Part shown: positions 31,788-39,869 of the stretch, in pieces
How the letters are laid out: each line of letters starts with the position of its first letter
How positions within the stretch are numbered: position 1 is the first letter of the stretch
DNA from: Poteriospumella lacustris
Taxonomy: Eukaryota; Sar; Chrysophyceae; Chromulinales; Dinobryaceae
NCBI GenBank assembly: GCA_008000375.1
Contig: SMOI01000050.1
Location: 102,629-142,497, forward strand
DNA length: 39,869 bases
Reading direction: 5' to 3'
The notes under the pieces: generated by a model
The model's input: only the letters and a program-made list of their open reading frames with translations
Databases searched by the model: none
Told to the model about the DNA's origin: nothing
Made by a program: the position numbers and the translations under genes

Positions 31788-32573
31788 ATGGTGGCAAATT
31801 TTCTTGGGGTCGTTGTGACGATGCTGTGCTTACTCCAAAGCACCAGCGGATTGAATTGTTCCTCTCTCTCTGTGGATCAGCCTTGTTACGAAGTCCACAA
31901 TTGTGATGTTTCAAAATTACCGACGCTAGTCATTGAGCAGTTATCCAGCGGGGCAGCTCACGGAAAGTCGACGGCGGAAGCAACTTTGTGCTACAACGAC
32001 AATGGAGTTTCTTTACGTGTGACTGCCAATCAGCAGATGTTCTATCCAAAGCAAAATGCGTTCGACTCATGCAACGATGCTGTCTTTAATGCAGATGTAG
32101 TTGAATTTTTCATGACCTCTCCTGCGGTTTCTGTCGATGGCGGCATCCCGGAGAACAATCTGCATTGTTACAATGAACTTGATGTGAACCCCGCTAATGC
32201 TATTTTCGAGTCTGGTATCGTTAATCCGAATCTGAACCATACTGGCGTGCAGAATGTTCTGATTCCATGTGGAACGAGTGGGATTTCTCATCTGACAGCT
32301 GTCGACGGGAACAGTTGGAAGATGTCGATGGATGTACCGTACAGTGTCCTCGATCACCCAGCGGGATGTCCTTCGAAGTCGTTGGTTTCCGAAGCATCTA
32401 TGAAATCAAAAGTTGGACGTGTATACAGAGGAAATCTGTATCGTATCAACGAACTCACAGGGACGACAACGTGCTCCAGTAGTCTGTGCGAGTATTTGGC
32501 TTGGTCTGCCACCGGATGCACCCCTCCCGCATTTCACGAGCCCACGAAGTTCGGCTATTTTATTTTCGTCTAG
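31788..32573 (+). CDS. Secreted CBM9-like (DOMON-type) carbohydrate-binding protein
   Basis: A 261-aa protein. I choose the ATG at 31788 because it opens a clean signal peptide (MVANFLGVVVTMLCLLQSTSG) ending before LNCSS, whereas the open frame further upstream is not signal-like. The mature part is a single beta-sandwich resembling family 9 carbohydrate-binding modules: SLRVTANQQMFYP, then DACF-type core FNADVVEFFMTSP, CYNELDVNPANAIFESG, WKMSMDVPYSVL and a C-terminal LAWSATGC-PPAFHEPTKFG. Many cysteines suggest disulfides, and NCS and NHT are possible N-glycosylation sites. No catalytic domain is attached. Probably an extracellular or cell-surface glycan-binding protein; ligand unknown. Convergent with the transporter, 126 bp apart. 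Confidence 0.75.
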   Translation: MVANFLGVVVTMLCLLQSTSGLNCSSLSVDQPCYEVHNCDVSKLPTLVIEQLSSGAAHGKSTAEATLCYNDNGVSLRVTANQQMFYPKQNAFDSCNDAVFNADVVEFFMTSPAVSVDGGIPENNLHCYNELDVNPANAIFESGIVNPNLNHTGVQNVLIPCGTSGISHLTAVDGNSWKMSMDVPYSVLDHPAGCPSKSLVSEASMKSKVGRVYRGNLYRINELTGTTTCSSSLCEYLAWSATGCTPPAFHEPTKFGYFIFV

Positions 32574-32699
32574 AAATATATCCAGAAGAGCAATGCAATA
32601 ACCTTTCACACTGTTTGTGGATGAGCAATATTTTTAAGGATGCATAACAAAATACCAATCAACCCCATGGATGATTTTGTGACAAAATCTTGAATATCC

Positions 32700-33861
32700 T
32701 CAAACTGCTTCTTCGTCGTCGACTTTGCTGGTCAGTGGGACATTCTCCTCCTTATCATTTACCCCAGATAGCTCTACTTCGTCCACGATCTTTGACACTT
32801 CTCGTCTCGGGGCCTGCTGGTAGAAGGTTCCAGCAAGTAAACAGACACAAACGGCTGTTAATCCCAAAGGAGTCGAATGTTTATCCCAAATGAGTACATT
32901 CAACAACACCGTGAGAAACTTATTGACCACGCCGACCAAAGTAAACGTGGTTGCCGAAACAAGACCTCTGCACAACCAAGATGTGTACCTGTAAACAAAA
33001 CAGCGAGAAAGAAGAGAGAGAATTAACACATTGAGGTCAATATCACGCAGCATGTTTTGATTCTCACCCAATCAAGGTTCCAGTGACGCATGAAAACAAT
33101 ACAATTGCCAATCCTGGGCCGGAGAGTTCAGGTAGTCTCAAAAGTTCGCTGATGAAATTGCTTTCACCCATGCCCATGACAAACATCGGCAACACCGATA
33201 AAGCATTGCAATACAAAACTGGACCCCAAACTGATTCCATTTTCACCGCTGAAATAAGTTTCTTTCCGTACGTCATTTCCAATGTGATCAGGAAGAAATA
33301 CAACAATACCCACGAATACGACGACAATCCATTCAGCGCCAACTGTGAATCACTGAGACAATACGCCACTGCACCGAAGGCAACGATTCCCAATGCTAAA
33401 GCTGAGCGTGTGTTTGGTAGTTCTCTATCCATGAAAAAGTACTCCGTAAAGGAGACCGCAACCGGCGAACAGGCTCGGAAAACAATGACCGTTTCCACAT
33501 TAGAAGCTTCGAGCGCTTTCATGTTGCAGTATATTGTCACAACAAAAATGATAATGTAATATGAATATGCTCGCATTTTCCCCCATTCGAACCAGTCAAT
33601 CGAAGAATAGCCGGTGGCTCTTAAAGTGAGAACTGTGATCGTGGAGAACAAAATCTGAACAAAGCTGATGGCTGAGGGCGAAGGAACGAACTCTATGGCC
33701 AGCTTATTCGCAAGCAACATTGTTGACGAACAAAGCGAATATCCAATGATGGACATGATAACCTATAGAATACACATGACTATAATTTCAAAAGCGGGAT
33801 TCGAGTTAATGGACGATGTACCTACCAGAAATGGAGTTGCCGTGTCCTCTAATCGCTGCAT
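32700..33861 (-). CDS. Nucleotide-sugar transporter, DMT/TPT (SLC35-like) family
   Basis: Three exons: 33861-33826, 33762-33068 and 32988-32700, with introns of 63 and 79 nt; the product is 339 aa. The 12-codon first exon (MQRLEDTATPFL) is supported by an exact in-frame GTAGGT...TATAG junction into VIMSIIGYSLCSS. About ten hydrophobic segments cover the protein. Family features are NKLAIEFVPSP near the start, IVFRACSPVAVSFTEYFFM around residue 100-120, and near the C-terminus TTFTLVGVVNKFLTVLLN followed by IWDKHSTPLGL. These fit Golgi/ER nucleotide-sugar antiporters of the GDP-mannose/UDP-GlcNAc type; the exact sugar cannot be read from the sequence. The acidic cytoplasmic tail ends KVDDEEAV. 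Divergent from the 34258 gene. Confidence 0.88.
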
Positions 33862-34257
33862 TCTTGATTATCTTCAACGTGAGAGGGTTGATCAGTAAGT
33901 CAAGAAATGAGGCAATTCAGCGCTCTGTTGTGATACGCGATAAGTCCAAAAGGATTTTCAGTGTAAACAGACGAAGGATAAAACGATACAACTGATCACT
34001 ATTGGCGCACATATTGACCTTATGTACTAACGATGGTCCGAATGAAGAAAGTACTCAAGCAGTTGAAATGAAAGGTTAGGAACGAGGTGTTTCAGATTTA
34101 TTGTCCAGCAGATTTGTTCCACAGCAACCCAACTGCCAATCATCAATCAACCCTTCGTCATTTCTTTACATATAGCGTACGTACTGCTACTTGACTGATC
34201 ATAATTTCCAGCACTGCTATCAGAATTGATAATAGAATTAGCCCCATTCGAATACCG
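33862..34257. promoter_or_regulatory. Divergent intergenic region, transporter / 332-aa protein
   Basis: 396 bp, AT-rich, between start codons at 33861 (minus) and 34258 (plus). No repeat, RNA gene or ORF of note. Shared-promoter role inferred from orientation. Confidence 0.4.
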
Positions 34258-35324
34258 ATGATGGATGCTGATCGGTTTTCCGAGATAAACATGACGGACG
34301 AGAACAACACCTCTCTTCTGGCACATGCTGAGCAGAACCCTCCCTCCGGTAAGGAAGAGTATCCTTTACGAAATAGACTGGCGAAAATTCACCTCGCTTC
34401 ATTCACAGAGGAACAAACTCAAGAAGAAGGGAGTGGGAAGGCCAGATGGTATCCTGGGAAATATATGACCGCAGCTTTTCGCTCAAACAAAGGTCAGTTG
34501 TTGATGGTCATTGCCGTTGGAGACGTTCTTGACTTCTTACTCCATTGATATTTTGTGCAGACAAAAATGAGGCATCGAAAACCGCTGACGATCAGTCTGA
34601 TGGTCAGTCTGGGTCTGAGAAAGGATCGACGCTTAGCTCATTTACCCGAGTGTTTGCCCGAAGGTCTTCAAAAGAAGAGGCGGAAGAAGACAGAGACAAA
34701 GACGAAACGGAAGACGAGAAGAAGAATGAGAGCTTGATTGTGTATGTGACGAGAAAGATTCGCAACAAGTTGATCGCCCGCAAATTAGTCGGGCAGATTT
34801 TCGTGCACCGACTGTCAGGTGTCGTCGTCACAAAAATGAACTGCGCTGTCCACGAAAATGACCTTCCAACAGAAGAAAAAGACAGTTCAGATCCCATCGA
34901 AGAGCTTTCAGGAAATTTTAAACGAGCAATCACCATGACCGACACAGTTTTGAACAGTTTGGAGCGAAGAAGTCGTGCATGGGATGGTGCCGAGTTCATT
35001 GACACGGTCACGTTAACTCGTGGAGTCACCATTGGAGTCAGCGACCCCATCGTTGGACTAATAGGGTTTTCGTGGACGTTTGAAATCACATGCACTGTCA
35101 AATCGTTGTTGGCATCACGGAAGCGCTTTGAAGCTGCCAAAGAGAGTATCGCACAGTTGTATCCTCCCGGGTCGAGAAGTTCGTCGTTTTCGTTTTCATT
35201 GTCGTCAAGCAAACAACTGGACAAGCTTCGTAGTTTAAAGGCCGCAAATTCCGCCGCCGCCGCTTGTGATCCAAATATCGGTGATGTTGATGAGGAGGTG
35301 AGAGATTCTGTGATCTACAAGTAG
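34258..35324 (+). CDS. Unrecognised 332-aa acidic protein; 3' end duplicated downstream
   Basis: Two exons, 34258-34492 and 34561-35324, separated by a 68-nt intron (GTCAGT...GTGCAG); the junction is in frame (SNK-DKNEAS). I do not recognise the family. Residues 1-80 are hydrophilic (start MMDADRFSEINMTDENN; the second Met is equally possible). A strongly acidic/basic stretch lies at about 115-140 (EEAEEDRDKDETEDEKKNE), followed by a predicted globular region (VYVTRKIRNKLIARKLVGQI; DTVTLTRGVTIGVSD). The C-terminal 80 residues (TVKSLLASRKRFEAAKESIA...) reappear at 38033 in a damaged copy. No signal peptide or clear membrane helix. It converges on the first DUF285 gene. Confidence 0.72.
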
Positions 35325-35737
35325 TGTACGCGTGTATTCAATAATTCCATTCGCGACAAACGCGAATGATATCAAGTCTACTGTGTCGTTAGTTGTCTCC
35401 CCAGATGATCATCAATGTCGTCGTCTTCATATTCATATTTTTACAACGCCCGAAAGCAAAGGTGCCCATTCATGGACTGGGTAGCTCCAAGCCAGTGCCA
35501 AGAGAAGCATTATCGATCGGCTCAGAACAAGTGGCAAACAGGACTCGGGATAGCCCAGAACACGTGGCGCCTGTCTTGTAGAGCCACCATAATTCACGAA
35601 TGATGAGGCGGCTTCATCGCGGCCCCGTATCCCAGGCGGCCGATTGCGGAGTACACGTACGTCTTCGAAACATGTTCTCCCTGTCCTCCGTTCGATGAAC
35701 CAATGGTTCGTTGGAAGTCTCTTCGTCATCGAACATA
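35325..35737. other. Convergent intergenic region with hairpin, duplicated
   Basis: 413 bp between the stop codons of the 332-aa gene and the first DUF285 gene. It contains the perfect hairpin CATTCGCG-ACAAA-CGCGAATG (35348-35368). Short plus-strand frames here are not conserved as protein between the two copies, so I regard it as non-coding. Confidence 0.55.
35348..35368. repeat. Perfect 8-bp hairpin at an inversion breakpoint
   Basis: CATTCGCG (35348-35355), loop ACAAA, CGCGAATG (35361-35368). In copy B the same arm appears twice in direct orientation, at 38117-38124 and 38294-38301, flanking the inverted block. This is the result expected if the segment between the left arm and the gene was flipped. 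Confidence 0.85.
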
Positions 35738-37209
35738 CTATATATTATCGGCACGTTTGCGTATACCAAGTTGCGAGTGGCTGTCGAGGCCGTTCCATGC
35801 ATCTGTAAATGAATCAAGGTCCGCAGTTGGACTCACATTCCATGCTGCCAACGATTGGTTGAACGCTGTTGCTCGATAGAACATATTCCCCATGTCCATC
35901 ACTTGACTCACGTCCCATGTGTCCAACGGCTGGTTGAACGATGAGGCCTCGTAGAACATAGAAGACATGTCAGTCACCTGACTCACGTCCCAAGACGCTA
36001 ACGGCTGGTTAAACGATGTGGCTAGGTAAAACATAGAGCTCACGTCGGTCAAGCGATGTACGTCCCATGTGTCCAACGGCTGGTTGAAGGATACAGCTCC
36101 ATGAAATATACCACGAATGTGGGTCACTTGACGTATGTCCCATGACTCTAACGGCTGGTTGAATGACGATGCATTGCAAAACATGCTGCTCATGGACGTC
36201 ACCTGGCTCACGTCCCAGGTATCCAACGGTTGATTGAACCATTGGGCAAACCGAAACATACCCTGCATGTTAGCCACGTGACAGACATTCCATGAGGCTA
36301 ACGGTTGGTTGAAAACAATCGCCGCAAAGAACATAAAACTCATGTCGGTGACGTTGCTCACATCCCAGGCTGCCAGCGGCTGATTAAAAACCTCCGCATT
36401 ATGAAACATTTCTACCATCGATGTTACTCTTCCCACATCCCATCGATCGATACAGTCATTAAACCTTCGAGCCTTGTGAAAGAGCCGGTCCATGTTCGTT
36501 ACACGGGAGACATCCCAGTCGTTGATCTCACCATATCGTCGCTTGGCCATGTCTCTGTTCCGACGCCACATTCGCACAGCTTCTCGCAGCGTCTCGTTCG
36601 TGAACGACATGAACGCGTATTCCTTGATTATCTGTCGAATCCCATACGGCAAGACGCGATATCCACACAGCTTCGAGACCACGCGAAATAAACACAGATC
36701 GACCGTCTGCGCAATTGAATGACGCGGTGCGGTGGTGGCCGCAGCAGCAGCAGCAGTGGTGGAGGCCGTGGTAGCAGGCGCAGCAGTGGTAGCAGACGCA
36801 GGCAACGCCACCCCAGGGAACGCCGTTTTGCACGACTCACACTTGGCGGCGGCTTTATCGTTCATCACGAGGCATATTTCACACTTCTTTTCGTCGTGGT
36901 TCTTCTTCATATTCCAAATGCTGGTTGCCGGGGCCGCAGAAGCAGAAGCAGAAGCAGAAGCAGGTGCATGTCTCGAAGGGATGCTATCAGCCTATGGCAA
37001 GCCGCAGTTGGTGTTAGTGGTGGTTGGGGTCAGCACGTGTGTGTCCTTGTACCTGGTGGGTTTCTATGGTTGGATTCGTATCCATCATGGCTTCAATATG
37101 AACTTTTGTTTTTGCTCTGTTGAGTGAGTTGTTTGTGCTGAAGGCTTTCTCCTGTGGCTCTCTGTCTCTGTTCTGAATCTTTCCCAGCATTTTTGTTAGC
37201 CTTTTGCAA

Positions 37210-37276
<67 letters not shown>

Positions 37277-37394
37277 ACGACGGATCGCCGCCGCTCGATC
37301 GATTAATTAACGCTGAACGAAGGGACGCACCAGTGCACAGCATCACCAGTTCACTCATCGACCTGCTTCCATGAGCCATCGTGACTTCTTTCAT
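35738..37394 (-). CDS. DUF285 (BspA-like repeat) protein with RanBP2-type zinc finger and poly-Asp tract
   Basis: Main exon 36991-35738; a likely upstream exon 37394-37053 is joined by a 61-nt intron (GTACAA...CCATAG) in frame, giving up to 531 aa. The first in-frame ATG is 37394, although the frame stays open further, so the true 5' end is uncertain. The order is an acidic exon with 21 Asp, an Ala/Ser linker, then a RanBP2-type zinc finger CEICLVMNDKAAAKCESC (pattern C-x2-C-x3-N-x6-C-x2-C), and a Thr/Ala linker. A conserved helical segment (VDLCLFRVVSKLCGYRVLPY) comes next, then nine to ten 25-residue repeats of the type DTWDVSQVTDMSSMFYEASS-FNQPL. DUF285 repeats form LRR-like solenoids, often on surfaces or in protein interaction. 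The last repeat is frameshifted relative to the paralogue at 38688, ending in an unrelated tail. Function unknown. Confidence 0.85.
36992..37052 (-). other. Intron shared by the two DUF285 paralogues
   Basis: 61 nt, GTACAAGG...CACTAAC...TTGCCATAG, with a good branch-point-like CTAAC. The corresponding 60-nt sequence at 39744-39803 keeps donor and acceptor, and both junctions read CAG/GCTGATAGC in the coding frame. This supports splicing in both genes. Confidence 0.75.
37211..37275. repeat. Pure (CGT)n / (GTC)n trinucleotide tract, about 21 units
   Basis: 65 uninterrupted bases. Read on the minus strand in the frame of the DUF285 gene's first exon it encodes about 21 consecutive Asp (GAC). 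Purity implies recent expansion and likely length polymorphism. Confidence 0.95.
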
Positions 37395-37446
37395 CTCGTC
37401 GACATGAGCCTTTTCCGGCGTTCGGAGTCGTGGCTGCAACGTGTAC

Positions 37447-38236
37447 TGACATACGCCAACTCATCAAAAACTTCCTCGGCGCCTTTGACTACAGCAGCAT
37501 TCGGTCTGCCGTGGTAGTATGGGGGCCAGGATTTAGCCAAGGCAATCGATCGCTATGGCCGCATCTCACACTGGGACATGCACCGTGAGACGGACATAAA
37601 CCACTTGTTTGAAATCAGTCGATGGGACGTGTCGAAGGTCACTACGACGCAAGGAATGCTGTTTAAATGCGCATACCAGTTTGACCAGCCGTTGAATCGT
37701 TAGGATGTTCGTGCGGTCACAGACGTGACCAGAGCATTCAGCAGCTCGCTGGAGTACTGGAACGTGTCATCCGTCGTGACAATGTTTGGCATCTTTTGTC
37801 ACGCACTTTAACCAGCCGCTGTTCAAGTGGGACATTTCTTCAGAAACGGTTATGCTGTTGATATTCACGTGTGCCGTCGCTTTCAACCAACCCCATCGAC
37901 GACAGGAAAGCTAGTGCGGTGACGTCCATGCAAAATATGTTTTCCCAGCCATTGGATCGCTGGAACCTAGCGGCCACCGAATGTATCGCGTTCATGTTCA
38001 CCAGAACTCTTACGGTAAACCAACCATGGACAGTCAAATCGTTGTTGGCATCACGGAAGCGCTTTGAAGCTGCATTAGAGAGTATCGCACAACTGTATCC
38101 TCCCGGATCAAGAAGTCGCGAATGGAACACACACAGGTCACGTACGCTACTTTTAGATCACAGAATCTCTCACCTCCTCATCAACATCACCGATATTTGG
38201 ATCACAAGCGGCGGCGGCGTAATTTGCGGCCTTTAA
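37447..38236 (+). pseudogene. Decayed plus-strand DUF285 gene running into a rearranged copy of the 332-aa gene's 3' end
   Basis: Plus-strand translation gives DIRQLIKNF, then after a frameshift near 37530 AKAIDRYGRISHWDMH, ISRWDVSKVTTTQGMLFKCA, an in-frame stop (about 37700), DVRAVTDVTRAFSSS, YWNVSSVVTMFGIFCHAL, a stop (about 37808) and, in another frame, LDRWNLAATECIAFMF. These are degenerate versions of the DUF285 N-terminal segment and W-D/N-V-S-x-V-T repeats. From 38033 the sequence becomes TVKSLLASRKRFEAALESIA, the C-terminal segment of the 332-aa protein, in one open frame (37871-38236) with the last DUF285 remnant. Multiple stops and shifts show that it is not a functional full-length gene. 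Confidence 0.8.
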
Positions 38237-38301
38237 ACTACGGAGCTTGTCTAGTTGCTTGCTTGACGACAATGAAAACGAAAACGACGCTTACGCGAAT
38301 G
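38117..38301. repeat. Micro-inverted block bounded by CGCGAATG
   Basis: 38140-38289 is the reverse complement of about 35182-35330 in copy A (the last ~50 codons of the 332-aa gene), while flanking sequence on both sides is in the same orientation as copy A. The block is bracketed by direct copies of CGCGAATG (38117-38124 and 38294-38301), which form the two arms of a hairpin in copy A. Confidence 0.9.
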
Positions 38302-38687
38302 ATGTACTATTCAAGTCATGTGTATTGTTGGTTGTCGCCCCACGTGATCATCAAAAGTCGTCGTCTTCATATTCGGTTTTTGCCAAGTCCAACAGAAAAG
38401 GTGCCCATTCATGGACTGGGTAGCCCCAAGCCATGCCTCAGAACAATTAGCATGTAGGACTCGAGGTAGCCCAGAACATGAGGCGGCTGTCTTGTAGGTA
38501 CGGTAGTTAACATGTGCGGTGGAGTTGTTCATGACGACCCGCTGCATCAAGCATATCCGAAGAGTCCGGTGGCGGAGTACACGCATTGCAACGTATCCCC
38601 CCTATCTGCTATCTTCTCTTCCGCACGACGGCACCGAAACCAATGCTTCGTAGAAAATCAATTCGCCACTATTTAATATGATCATGT

Positions 38688-39869
38688 TTACAAATACCAA
38701 GTTGCTGGCGGCTGGTTAAAGGCTGCCGCTCCATGCAGCATATGTTCAAGGTTCGTAACTGGACTCACATTCCACGATGCCAACGATTGGTTGAACGCTG
38801 TTGCTCGATAAAACATGGACCCCATGTCCTCCACCTGACTCACGTCCCATGTATCCAACGGCTGGTTGAACGATGAGGCCTCGTAGAACATGGAAGACAT
38901 GTCAGTCACCTGACTCACGTCCCATGTGTCCAACGGCTGGTTGAACGATGCGGCATCATAGAACATAGAAGACATGTCCGTCGCTTGACTCACGTCCCAA
39001 GACGCTAGCGGCTGGTTAAACGCCACTGCACCGTAAAACATGTAGCTCATGTCGGTCAAGTGATGTACGTCCCATGTGTCCAACGGCTGGTTGAAGGCCA
39101 CAGCTCCTTGAAATATACCACAAATGCGGGTCACTTGACGCATATCCCACGACGACAACGGTTGATTGAAAGAAATAGCACTACAAAACATGCCACTCAT
39201 CGCTTTCACGTTCCCGACTTCCCATGACTCTAACGGCTGGTTGAATGACGATGCACCGCAAAACATGCGGCTCATGTCGGTGACCTTGCCCACATCCCAG
39301 GCTGCCAATGATTGATTGAAAACCTCCGCATTTCGAAACATGTCTACCATCGATATTACTCTTCCTACATCCCATCGATCGATACAGTCATTGAACCTTT
39401 CACAAGACTCATTAGCCTTGTGAGAATCAGCAAAGAGCCGGTCCATGTTCGTTACACGGGAGACATCCCAGTCGTTGATCTCACCATATCGTCGCTTGGC
39501 CATGTCGGTGTTCCAACACCACATTCGCACAGCTTCTCGCAGCGTCTCGTTCGTAAACGACATGAACGCGTATTCCTTGATCATCTGTCGAATCCCATAC
39601 GGCAAGACGCGATATCCACACAGCTCCGAGACCACGCGAAATAAACACAGATCGACCGTCAGCGCAATTGACCGACGCGGTGACCCGCGCGGGCTCACCA
39701 ATGTGTTTGTGTGATGGACATGTGTCGAAGGGACGCTATCAGCCTATGACAAGCCGCAGTTGTGAAAGTGGTGGTTGAGGTCAGCACATGTGTGGCCCTG
39801 TACCTGGTGGGTTTCTATGGTTGGATTCGTATCCATCAGAGCCTTCAAGGTGAATTCTATTCTGTTGAG
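38688..39869 (-). CDS. Second DUF285 (BspA-like repeat) protein, 5' end beyond window
   Basis: Paralogue of the gene at 35738. Exon 39743-38688 is joined by a 60-nt intron (39744-39803, GTACAG...TCATAG) to an upstream exon reaching the window edge (39869-39804, 22 codons, frame open, ending TNPTIETHQ as in the paralogue). A stand-alone start at 39701 (MVSPRGSPRRSIALTVDLCL) is the alternative. After the conserved helical segment (LCGYRVLPYGIRQMIKEYAF) come ten 25-residue DUF285 repeats, ending cleanly in LEHMLHGAAAFNQPPATWYL. It lacks the RanBP2-type zinc finger and the Ala/Thr linker. Repeat 1 carries an insertion (ADSHKANESCE). Probably functional as a repeat solenoid; role unknown. Confidence 0.82.

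Larger units (their letters stand above)
35095..37125. repeat. Segmental duplication, copy A
   Basis: About 2 kb covering the 3' end of the 332-aa gene, the intergenic region and most of the first DUF285 gene, including its intron. It matches 38033-39869 in the same overall orientation, with scattered substitutions and indels. For example, the 26-base segment starting at the shared GTGCCCATTCATGGACTGGG occurs at about 35460 and 38400. Differences: a block inverted in copy B, and the zinc-finger segment absent from copy B. Confidence 0.93.
38033..39869. repeat. Segmental duplication, copy B (continues past window end)
   Basis: Second copy of the 35095-37125 segment. Relative to copy A, the block 38117-38289 is reverse-complemented. 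About 240 bp spanning the zinc finger and Thr/Ala linker (copy A about 36725-36966) is replaced by about 45 unrelated bases (about 39675-39720). A short insertion with TCACAAG/CTTGTGA arms occurs at 39400-39423. Confidence 0.93.

Noticed and set aside
36732-37127. 131-codon plus-strand frame with a hydrophobic stretch
   Set aside because: Antisense to the zinc-finger exon and intron of the DUF285 gene; not preserved in the duplicate.
35738-39701. CRISPR-like or tandem DNA repeat array
   Set aside because: The regular 75-bp periodicity is protein repeat coding (25-residue DUF285 units), not spacer-separated repeats.
1-39869. tRNA, rRNA, transposase or integrase genes and bacterial-style operons
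   Set aside because: Scanned by eye; no cloverleaf with a proper T-arm, no transposase motif and no ribosome-binding-site pattern seen. Small RNAs cannot be excluded without a covariance search.

Overview
The window is nuclear DNA of a eukaryotic protist with a compact, intron-containing genome. I can place 17 GT-AG introns of about 58-105 nt; 7 of them open with the donor GTACGT. Gene content points to a flagellated or ciliated cell (CFAP47, a SPEF2-like protein, a CCDC177-like coiled-coil protein). It also includes an ER translocon subunit, the ribosomal stalk protein P1, a Golgi/ER-type nucleotide-sugar transporter and a purine-degradation enzyme. The P1 C-terminus (GGMDMFGGSGGGGDY) and the GTACGT donors fit a stramenopile-like lineage, but this is only an inference; I cannot name the species.

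Layout, left to right: allantoicase (-, its 3' end cut by the window start); DUF1365 membrane protein (+); TRAP-beta/SSR2 (-); an unrecognised 1326-aa coiled-coil protein (+); ribosomal P1 (-); CFAP47, 3366 aa (+); CCDC177-like protein (-); SPEF2-like protein (-); an 87-aa single-pass membrane protein (+); a four-TM protein with a ubiquitin-type cytoplasmic tail (-); a secreted CBM9-like protein (+); a DMT/TPT-family nucleotide-sugar transporter (-); an unrecognised 332-aa protein (+); a RanBP2-type zinc finger / DUF285 repeat protein (-); a decayed plus-strand DUF285 remnant; and a second DUF285 protein (-, running off the window end). Strands alternate almost perfectly, giving six head-to-head pairs with 380-690 bp between start codons and short tail-to-tail gaps.

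The central 24 kb (4.3-27.9 kb) groups three recognisable axonemal genes with a fourth long coiled-coil gene, interrupted only by P1. Within the two longest genes GC content climbs steeply from the 5' end, creating huge antisense ORFs that are not genes. The last 5 kb is a young, rearranged tandem duplication: the 3' end of the 332-aa gene plus the convergent DUF285 gene occur twice. In the second copy a ~170-bp block is inverted exactly at a hairpin, and the zinc-finger segment of the DUF285 gene is missing.

The most notable single gene is the tetraspanin-topology protein whose 335-residue tail carries a PPxY motif and three UIM-like motifs. This combination suggests a membrane adaptor for Nedd4-type ubiquitin ligases and ubiquitinated cargo.
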